Source: Ehretia macrophylla
Lineage: Eukaryota > Streptophyta > Magnoliopsida > Boraginales > Ehretiaceae
Reading direction: 5' to 3'
NCBI GenBank assembly: GCA_037974665.1
Contig: CM075765.1
Coordinates: forward strand, 2,671,501 to 2,735,500
DNA length: 64,000 bases
A program made the translations under genes and the position numbers. The notes below the pieces were generated by a model. That model was given only the letters and a program-made list of their open reading frames with translations. It was not told where the DNA came from and made no database searches. Positions 53,073 to 62,378 of the stretch are shown piece by piece; the stretch's first letter is position 1, and each line of letters opens with the position of its first letter.

Positions 53073-55043
53073 AATGTGTCTGGAAATTCGCTGAAGTAGG
53101 GCAGTTTGTGCAGTTGCACGAGTAAGGTCCTAACTTGTGGAATTTAGATCGGAATTGAGTTCAGCTTGAGGCTAAAATTAACTACACTCGAAGAGATTTC
53201 TTTCTATGTCAAAATCAGAGGATTTGGAGATCAATAGATTAGGTTACGGATTTGCTAAAGTTAGCTTCTGCTAGAAAACTTAGACTGTTTTCATTAATTT
53301 GTTATTTGTGTAGTCCATTGTTGTTGCTAAATAATTAAATTGTGAGTTTTGCCAAGGTATAATGTTATTTGGTGCACACTTAAGAAGGCTAATAAAGATA
53401 TTTGGGAAAATGTGCTTAAAGCTCTTGAACCCTACTGCAAGGTTAATTGCAAAATGGATGATAAAGCATATTCTCGTGAAGTAAACTTGCTAGAATGCTA
53501 GATAAGTTAACCACGAAGATCTCGTATCAGTTGAACTGTAATTGATTCTAGGTTTTCATAATTATAAATTCTAGTTAAATTGCTTCTAACTTGGACTGTT
53601 TACTTCATGTACGTGCTAAGTAATGTTTTACTTGCATTGTGTTATGCTAGTTTAAAGGCTAAGTGTTATATTTATATGAGTAGGCTAAGGTTGCACATTT
53701 GAGCAAATTCAAGGAGATTTGGAGTGAATCTAAGTGATTATCTTACATAATTAGTCTAATCCAAGGTGAGGGAGTTACATTCTTTTGTGCATCTTAATTT
53801 GTTTTACTGCTCATGAATACGTGTACTTTGATATGAATAGACTAAATATACACTTGTCTTTTATTTATATTGTTATATGGCTTATTTATTGTAAACTACA
53901 TGCGAGGGCAACCTACTTTGTTGTCCCTCATTTATGTGATTCTTGAATTATATTGCCATTGCTTGAATTATTGTGATCGAATATAGGGTTGCGCAACCTT
54001 TTCGGACATGGTAGCGTCGAGAAACACAGACAGCATCGGGCTTGCCGTGCTCCCTCGACTACCATGGTGCCTATTCCCTTCTCGCTTAGGCATACTCTAT
54101 TACCCAAGAGGCGTGGTTCACCTGCTGGGCATGGACCTACCTCAGGAGAAAGGGTCGTAGGATCGGGATATATCTGGAGTATCCCAACTTGTTGGTGTAT
54201 GGGTTTACCGGCACTTGCGTGAAGTTCGTGGCTCGTGGTTCGTGTTTGAAGACTTGAAGTGGAACCGTATCCTTTTTAATATGGTTAACTACTTACTATT
54301 TAATCTTGTTGTTTATGTTATATATGTGATTTCTTGTATCTGCATATCACAATGCACGCCCGGTATGTTGCATCACCTCCCTCACTGAGTAACCTAGTTA
54401 CTCATTCCTCTTTTCAACATATTTCAGGAAAAGCTGAAGATTGGATTGCCTCCTATGTGACCTGCTTGCTCTATTAGTGTGTAAAACATGGAAGAATGTA
54501 ATCATGATATACTTGTATTATATTTGAGACTTTGTGTCCATGTATATATTTATGTTATATCAAGGAATGTAATATTAAAGTTTTAGTTTGGTTGATGATT
54601 AGGTACTAGTGGGCTTGTAATATCTTCTATTTGCTTTACTTTATTACTTAGTAGTGCATGCTTGTGTGGACGATGAAGACTAGTTAGTTTGGACACAAAT
54701 TATAAGAAAGCTTGATTGATAGTATAGAGTCGTATGATAAGTGGAATAACAAGATAGAACTTCAATGGATTTAATTTTGCATGCTTGTGTGATATGATGT
54801 GGGATTCTAAGGCTCGGATGGCCTCGATGAGCTGGTTGACTTTATGAATCTTGAAAGTTAGGTTGTATGAATGGTTGATTGTGATTCAGGATTTGTATGT
54901 GACTGTTGGCAGGTTTTTAGATAGACCTACATATAGGGGAAACTCCGTCCGTTTTCTCTAAAATTTTGTGCCCGGGTTTGGATTTGGGTGAGAATAGCAA
55001 GATAAATAGGAGTCCTGGTCTCGTGAGGGATCGGGGCGTTACA

Positions 55044-55831
55044 GAGGTTTCTAAGAAATGAATGGTCTCCAGCCTCTGAGGCGGGGTATCCGTCTTTTCT
55101 TTTAGACTACCTTCTTACTCTAGTAAGGAAAGGGTAGCGAGGGGATCGCGTACCTTAACCTTTAGCCGTTTGCAATCTTCAACAATGCAAAGGTGAATAC
55201 ATGGGACAATATGATGTAAAAGGTTGCATCATAAAGGATCTAAGTATAGGTACTGATAGTCTCATTATGGTTGTAGTAATCTCTAGTTTTAACAATAACC
55301 GGGGATCTTCAAAGTCTGTGGAAATAGTGAGATTCTTAGAGAAGAATTCACATATTGATGGAAACTTTATTAGATTTATAGTTGATTTGTGAAAAGACTG
55401 TAATAGGTTGGAAAAAGTTTCGAATAATAAGTAACCATTATCCTGTTACTTAAGCCTAAATGTATACCTGACATTATGAATGGTGTTTGGATACAGTATT
55501 TTTATCAGAAAAATAAAGATGGTTCTATTTATTGTTGGTTATCGATACTTTATTTGGTAACTACAAGAAAAGCTTCTTGCACAAGCTAGAGGAACCCAAT
55601 CTCATCAAGAATCCAAACATATAGAAAAGGATTTTCTCACATTTTTTGAGAATTCCTTTCTTGAAAAGTAAAAGGATTTAACAGAAAGGCTCCTGTATAT
55701 ATTTTATAATTGACCCACTGATCCTGTAAAGATAGTTACGGTTGATCACCATCTAAGAGAAGATAAGTATATGGATACGAATTTACTGTGTGCTAATCCT
55801 ATAGTGCATAGCATTAGTGCAAGTAGGAGAT
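55044..55831 (+). pseudogene. Ty1/copia pol 3' remnant and polypurine tract (copy 2)
   Basis: Duplicate of 21196-21982. The RNase H remnant (LAQARGTQSHQESKHI) is at 55576-55639 and the polypurine tract at 55819-55831. GAGGT (55044-55048) is the right target duplication of LTR2. The unrecognised 63-codon frame at 55201-55392 is preserved. Confidence 0.6.
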
Positions 55832-55982
55832 TGTCAGGGATATGCCCTAATGCTATAGATTAAATAACCTAATTGGGGTTTAATAAAAATATATGTGTTT
55901 GAATACACAATGACGTTTATAGAAATTCATATTCTCGGCCTTTATATGAATGTGTCCTTGTGTTTATTGGAGAAGAAAAACA
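55832..55982 (+). repeat. Ty1/copia 3' LTR, 5' part (copy 2)
   Basis: Begins TGTCAGGGATATGCCC and is cut after about 150 bp by the LINE L3' tail. Confidence 0.65.
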
Positions 55983-57288
55983 TTTTTTTTTTTTGTTAAT
56001 TCAGTGTTTATTGAATCCAAAAAATACAGTACATGGGTACAGATCGGTTACAAGGTGGCCGCGGCCAATTCGAAAAAAGACAAACAGATCACATCAAAAA
56101 AATGATGTAAAAATTTAGAGACCAACCAGAATGGAAAAAATCAATGCATCCAATCAGGTGGTTCTCTGTCAGAGTAGTCCTCAAAGGCATCTGTTTCATG
56201 AGCAGGGCCAGAAATGGACTAAAGAATATCCTTGCGCATTTTTTCGCGTGCTTTAAAATCGATCTTATTCTTGCCACGAGAATTGAAATCATCAGAAGAC
56301 TTCCTACCTCTTTGGGCGAAAATGGCTTGGGCATTTCTATAAGCTTTTTGAGGATACTTTGGATTTTTCCTTGCTTGGTCCATAGATTTACCAGGAATGG
56401 GAGGAGTTGCATTCTTGTTTGCAACATTTCGTTGACTAGTTGATGCAGCAGTTGGGTCAATTGGCTGCATAGTACCAATTTCTGGATTCTCCGAGAAAAC
56501 ATCAAACTTGTTTTTGGTAAAGGCTATAGTTGAAGAAGTCTTGTTATTCTTCTTCGAAACATTGGTAGCGGTCTTCCACTCATTTTCTTTGGTAACTTTC
56601 TCAGATTGGGTAACATTTTGCACTGGAGCGGAAACTGTTTCCATTGGAATGGATACTGTTTCCTTTGGGATGGCAGTACAGGTCACCTCATTTTGACCGA
56701 AAACCTTGCAGTAAGTGCATTTCTTTGGTTTCCAAGTGTACTCAATTTGAATTTCGGCAACTGACCCATCAAGAAGCCTAACCGAAGTAGACTTCGGGAA
56801 CTCCTTTTCAACATTCATTTCGACATAAACTCGTGCATACCCTAAGTGTCAGCGATAAGCAGTAAGGGAATCCATTTGAAAAGGAAAACCAATAGTGCTT
56901 GACACATAACTGAGACCATCTTGATCCCACAAATCCAGTGGAACATCAATAAGTTTGAGCCAAATTGGAACTCTATTACATTGAAGATTAATCAACTGAG
57001 TGCCTGGAGTCCAACGCCTCAACAAGAGAGGACGGTGATAAACATGCCAGAGCTCTTCAAGAACCACATCACAGATAGCTTCCGTCTCAAATTGAAACAC
57101 ATACATGTTAGATTCAGTAGATCTGATGTCCACCGGACCAAATTTTTTCCATTTTGTGTCGACCATTCGTTGAATCAAGAAGAATGGAGGTGGTTTGTCA
57201 AAGAATTGACCAATCAAGAAGCGTTGCCAGTGTGTAGCTCCAGCATGAAAAATTTCAGGAGGAGGAAAAGCAATTGGTTTACCATCCT
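55983..57288 (-). mobile_element. LINE-derived ORF1-only retroposon L3' (copy 2)
   Basis: Duplicate of 22134-23436, with a poly(T) end at 55983-55994. It is cut at 57288 by the 3' LTR of F. Confidence 0.85.
56219..57288 (-). pseudogene. LINE ORF1 (DUF4283-like plus CCHC knuckle), copy 2
   Basis: The N-terminal part (IKDGKPIAFPPPEIF, THWQRFLIGQFFDKPPPFFL, LWHVYHRPLLLRR) is open to 56849, where SRRHLG of copy 1 has become YR followed by a stop. After this stop the frame continues from 56818 to 56219 through a knuckle of CTYCKVFGQNEVTC, in which the His is replaced by Gln. The two duplicates thus carry different disabling changes. Confidence 0.78.
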
Positions 57289-58099
57289 TGATACGAACCT
57301 GGTCAACATGTGCCAAGACCCAACACCAAGATTGGTAAAACAAACCCAAGACCTTTCAAGAATGGATGGAACCGCGACCCTTTGCCTAGCAAGACAAGAA
57401 CCTTGGTATAGTGAATATGATGGAAACCGCGACCCGTTGCTTAGAAAAGCAAGAACCTTGGTATGGTGAAGACACCACAAACGGGGATGGAAATCCGCTT
57501 GATAAGTCAAGGTTGAACGACACAAGGAATCCCTTGATAAGTTCAAAAGAGTCTCTTGGAGAACTCAAGGAGAATAATCTCACAATTTAATTTCAGAATC
57601 GTCTCCCTTTATTATCACAAAAAGTGCCTTATATAGGCAATAACAAATAAGTATCCTGCTTGGAAAAGGACTCCTAAACCCTAGCCCAAGTAGGAAAAAC
57701 GTGAATAGTAACTAGGTCAAAGGAAACAAACTTGGAGACCAAGAAAAGACTCCTATTAACTATTCACGTGAATAGTGACGTGAATAGTAACTAAAAAGGA
57801 AGCAAACTTGCAGCCCAAGAAAAGCTCCTTTCTAGTGTGAACACCTAATCTTGTAGCCCAAGAAAGTCTCTCTCCTAGTGTGAACACCTAAATTCGTCCA
57901 TAGGAAATTAAACTAAAACTGAAAACTAAAACTAGGATAAAATTACAAAGAAATCAAATCTTGACTAAATCTTCAAATCTTCTTGAAACTTCTTGAAGAA
58001 TCTTGAAGTTCTTGAATCTTGAAAATAGAATCTTGACTTGAATCTTTGCTGGAAAATTCATCCAAAAGTGCAATGAATATGGATGGTTGGTTCGCATCA
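57289..58099 (-). repeat. 3' LTR of element F (811-bp long type)
   Basis: Has two R/U5 units and TGATACGAACCTGGTC at the plus-strand start. The first 277 bp are shared with 23437-23713 in copy 1. Confidence 0.92.
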
Positions 58100-59342
58100 T
58101 TCCCCCCCTCTTGAGAAGGATTTGTCCTCAAATCCACCAGGTTCAAAGACCAGCCTTGGTGGTAGACCATGTGGTACATCCGCAGGAAACACTTCCTCAA
58201 AATCCTGCAAGAAAGAAACAATATGCAATGCAAAGTAAAGTTGGTTAGTGTTTAAAAGAGCCTCTTTGTACATAAGTATAATCATTGGCCTTTTTGAAAT
58301 CAAAGCTCTCTTAACCTCACTTGCTTTTGCATAAAAATTTCTTTGCTTTTCCTCTGTTTTTACCTCATTGGTTGAATTCTTTTCTTTCCTCTCTACCTTT
58401 CCTGATTCGACCTTGCTCTTTTTCTTTTCACTCTCAATCTTTTGCCCACTCAAATTCTTTTGTTCTCTCAAATTCTTTTGTTCACTCTCATAAACTTTTT
58501 TTGGTGTCATGGAAACTAGAGTGATTGTCCGCTGATTCAACATGAATGTGCACTTATTGGTGAAGCCATCATGCTGCACACGTCGATCAAATTGCCACGG
58601 TCCTCCTAAGAGTAGATGTCCAGCATGCATTGTTACCACATCACACAATACCTCATCTTTATACTTTCCAATTCGAAACGGTACAACAACCTGCTTTATA
58701 ACCCCTACTTCACCACAATTATTCAGCCACTGCAGTTTGTATGGACGTGGGTGCTTAACTGTGTTGGGGCCTAGCTTTTCAACCATAGAAGCACTAGCAA
58801 CATTAGTACAACTACCACCATCAATAATTGTCTTCCACGTGGCAGCGAGTATGAAAGATGTTCTCATGTTGCACTACTTCTTCCTCTTCTTCAGCTTGCA
58901 AGCTTAAGGGTCGTCGGGTCACTAGTCCAAGCAACTCTCCATAATCAACCCCAAACTCTTCTTCATCCTCCGTGGTGTCTCCTAGTATAGGTATGTCATC
59001 AAAATGCATTTCGTCTTTGGACTCAATCTCACCACTCTCCAAGCCTACCACTGCCTGCTTGTCTGGGCACTGGCTTCCAATGTGTCCGCATCCCTGACAT
59101 TTAAAACATCTAATCTCACTAGATCGAGTCATAGTAGAAGCTGATTTACCTTGGGAGGTCGTGGCATTGGTGGATTGTTTGAACTCGGGCTCGACCTTAT
59201 ATATTCTTTCAAACCTCTCATGTATTTGTTCAAATTCAGCACTCATCATCTGTCTCATCTCTCCCAAAAAAGCTTGCAACTGTAAATTCAAAACTGGTTG
59301 TTGAGCTTCTGCTTTTGTGTCATCCTCTTGATTATGAGCCAT
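58097..59342 (-). pseudogene. delta-CA Gag-protease of element F, frameshifted
   Basis: The ATG is at 59342 (MAHNQEDDTKAEAQQP). The capsid core is absent; the knuckle CFKCQGCGHIGSQC is intact. Near 58826 about 14 bp spanning KVCSV are deleted, so the first frame ends at 58821 while the protease (IIDGGS, LLLGGPW) and NLxEQK repeats continue in another frame to 58097. The stop is formed by the first three bases of the LTR. Confidence 0.82.
58100..58115 (-). other. polypurine tract of element F
   Basis: Seven-G purine run in element orientation, adjacent to the LTR. Confidence 0.85.
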
Positions 59343-60200
59343 GATTGAATTTCACTCCCTCACGTGTTTTGCTCAACTCACTTTAGCTTTTACCCTCTAA
59401 TAATCTCACACACTTTGCCTTTTTCCTCCCGTATTCTCTTTCAAGCCCTTACCAAGAATACCAAGCAGCGTAATAATCAATTTTGGAATCTGACTTTTTT
59501 TTTGTTTTTTTTTTCAGACCTCTAAGACTCTGGAAACAAGGTTAGAGAAAGAAACTTGAATAAAACTCGAAGAAGGAAACCTAGAAAAATAAGGAAAATT
59601 CCAAAAACCCTATCTAAAACACAAAAATGACCAAAACTCATAGAAAACGTTGGAATTTGGACCTAAGAGGGTGGTGCCCACAGCATAACTGTGGGTTATG
59701 CTCAGAACGTCGTTTCCCTTCAGAAAAGCTTGGCCACGAAGGATAATTCAACAAAAACAAGTTTTCACTGTTCACTGTTTTGCCTTTTTTTTTTTTTTTT
59801 TTTTCAGCTCCGAATTTTTTTCTTTTTGTTTTTTCTTTTCTTGAAGTTTCTTTTCTTGATTTTCAGAAACAAAGACAATGAGCAAGTAACCAAGACTTCG
59901 AATTTAGAAACACAAGAAACCCTAATTCAAGATTCTAGGGTTTGGCCAATTGAAAGCTTAACAAGAAACGAAATTGAAAGCAAGAAAACAAAATTGAAGA
60001 CAAGACTCAAGAAACGGAGAACAAGACTCAAGACACGAAATTAAAAGAACAAGAACGGAATCAAGACACAACCAAGAAAACGAATAGAAAGCAAGACGCA
60101 AACAAGAACGAAGAAAGCAAATAAAACCTAGACCTAGAAAAACCAAGAAAAACAAGAAAAGGATAGGCAAACCTGATAAACCTAAGCTCTGATTACCAAC
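59343..60200 (-). other. leader of element F with stem-loop
   Basis: The stem-loop at 59677-59695 reads CCCACAG, 5-nt loop, CTGTGGG. The primer binding site with extra A (TGGTAATCAGAGC) is at 60186-60198. Telo-box pair near 59918-59944. Confidence 0.8.
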
Positions 60201-60963
60201 TGATACGAACCACGTCAACATGCGACGCGACCCAACACCAAATATGGCAAACGACCCCAAGACCTTTCAGGATTGGATGGAAACCGCGACCCGTTGCTTA
60301 GCAAAGCAAGAACCTTGGTATAATTGATGAAGACGCCACAAACAGGGGTGGAAAATCCGTTTGATAAGTCAAGGTTGAACGCCACAAGAATTATCTTGAT
60401 AAGTTCAAAAGAGTCTCTTGGAAAACTCAAGGAGAATACTCTCACAAATTTAATTTCAGAATTGTCTAACTTTATTATCACAAAAAGTGCCTTATATAGG
60501 CAATAACAAATAAGTATCCTGCTTGGAAAAGGACTCCTAAACCCTAGCCCAAGTAGGAAAAACGTGAATAGTAACTAGGTCAAAGGAAACAAACTTGGAG
60601 ACCAAGAAAAGACTCCTATTAACTATTCACGTGAATAGTGACGTGAATAGTAACTAAAAAGGAAGCAAACTTGCAACCCAAGAAAAGCTCCTTTCTAGTG
60701 TGAACACCTAATCTTGTAGCCGAAGAAAGTCTCTCTCCTAGTGTGAACACCTAAATTCGTCCATAGGAAATTAAACTAAAACTGAAAACTAAAACTAGGA
60801 TAAAATTACAAAGAAATCAAATCTTGACCAAATCTTCAAATCTTCTTGAAACTTCTTGAAGAATCTTGAAGTTCTTGAATCTTGAAAATAGAATCTTGAC
60901 TTGAATCTTTGCTGGAAAATTAATCCAAATGGTGCAATGAATGTGGATGGCTGGTTCGCATCA
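60201..60963 (-). repeat. 5' LTR of element F (763-bp short type)
   Basis: Its U5 end (GAACCACGTCAACATGCGACG on plus) resembles the C-type LTR rather than F's own 3' LTR, and it has one R/U5 unit. Heat-shock array at 60842-60861; a G-box palindrome is present near 60626. Confidence 0.88.
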
Positions 60964-61731
60964 GTTGCATTACACGAACCCCGAGATATTGTTCCCGTTC
61001 CCCTTCCTCATTGGGCATACGTGTTTGGTATGCTCACCCTCATTGCTAACAATTTCAAGTAAAGCAAGTTCGGCTTCCCTTGAGCTTGCTGAGGACAAGA
61101 CTCGTGAGAATCCTTGACTACGTGATACCTTGCTGCTAATTTTTGTGGATGCTTGTATATGCTTCGTGGGCCCTAGTGCCAAGTAGATGTTAGTTGTTTA
61201 TAGTCTATTTTGTGACCTGTGGTCTTGTATATATTCTCGGCCTTTTTGAATGTTGTAAAGTGTTGTAGGTTTAGCCAACATGTTTGGCAGGATTGTAAAT
61301 GATTGTAATAACTTAAAGTACTTTCGCTATATGTCTTTCATGCATACTTGGGTGTGATAAGTAGATGATTGACGGTCTCTAATTACAAGAAGGGTTTATA
61401 GACAAGGTTAGAGTGGTGTGATAAGTGATTTTATGACATAGTATTTCAATGGTTGAATCCTACGCATGCTTGTGTGCTTAGATTGTTGTTTTATCTAAGG
61501 CCCGGATGGCCTTGAGATGGGGCATAGCTGGTTGGTTAGAGTTGGATTTGTAGGAGAATGTTGGATTATGGTTTTGTGATTATATTTGATTATTCGCAAA
61601 TTATCGGTTAGTCCTATTAATAGGGGAGACTCCGTCCGTTTTCCCTCATTTTTCGTGACTTGGGATTGCGATCAGGTTGTATATAGTGGATTTATAGAGC
61701 CCCTGTTTCTGTGAGGGAACGGGTTGTTACA
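60964..61731 (+). repeat. LTR2-type LTR copy d, truncated by F
   Basis: Begins inside the LTR (GTTGCATTACACGAACCCCG) and ends GGGTTGTTACA at 61731. It is the left arm of a large inverted repeat with 62379 onwards. No gene. Confidence 0.75.
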
Positions 61732-62378
61732 GTTACTATCAGAGCTTAAATGCTCTCAGCCGGGATAGGGTCCTCAATCTGTTGGGTAGCAAACCTCGAG
61801 TATGTGCATGTGAAGTGAGTTTTGAAAAAGATTGTCATTGCATGTGGGTTGTGTTTACTTGAGTAAAATGTGCAATTATGTATTATATTTGCGCGAAATA
61901 GAAAGTTTAGGTGAAATGTATAACTATGTGAATACATGTGATTTAAATGGAAACGTGGTTCTACGTGAATTGTCTATGGGAAATATGAAGAATGTGTTAA
62001 ATGTACAAAAATGTGACTATGTGTACTTTTGTAGTTTTGATCGGAATGTACACCTATGTGACCATGTGTACTAATGTGCCTTGACCATGTATGAGTGGTA
62101 TTTATAAAGGTGTACAATGAATAAATGTGATACATATACTTTTTAATTATCTATGTACTTACCTTAAATCACACGTATTCACATAGTTATATATTTCACC
62201 TAATCTTTCTATTTCATACAATTATAATACATAAAAGCACATTTAACTCAAGTAAACACAACCCTCATGCAATGACAATCTTTTTCAAAACTCACTCCAC
62301 ATGCACGTACTCGAGGTTTGCTAACCAGCAAACCGAGGACCCTGTCCCGGCTGAGAGCATTTAAGCTCTGATACAAAC
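61732..62378. other. facing leader regions of two LTR2-type elements with primer binding sites
   Basis: TTACTATCAGAGC follows the LTR end at 61733-61745 (a diverged tRNA-iMet site). Its mirror image (GTATCAGAGC on minus) precedes the opposite LTR near 62366-62375. The leaders match each other in inverted orientation up to about 61948 and from about 62165; the 216 bp between are unique and hold no gene. Confidence 0.65.

Larger units (their letters stand above)
38765..55043 (+). mobile_element. LTR2 solo LTR (about 3.9 kb) in copy 2, split by element E'
   Basis: It begins TGTGATACCCC at 38765 and ends GGGGCGTTACA at 55043, with a perfect 5-bp target duplication GAGGT (38760-38764, 55044-55048). 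Removing E' (40723-53072) and its duplicated AATGT leaves about 3.92 kb without primer binding site, polypurine tract or coding region, so it is a solo LTR left by LTR-LTR recombination. It sits inside the copia element. Long LTRs of this kind are known from plant Ty3/gypsy lineages such as Tekay; the lineage here is inference. Confidence 0.85.
57289..60963 (-). mobile_element. element F: delta-CA gag-pro element with mismatched LTRs
   Basis: The 3' LTR (57289-58099, 811 bp, long type) and 5' LTR (60201-60963, 763 bp, short C-like type) flank a minus-strand delta-CA gag-pro, leader and primer binding site. The flanks do not match (ATCCT at 57284-57288, GTTGC at 60964-60968) and belong to different repeats (LINE L3' and LTR2d), so F appears recombinant. 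Confidence 0.85.
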
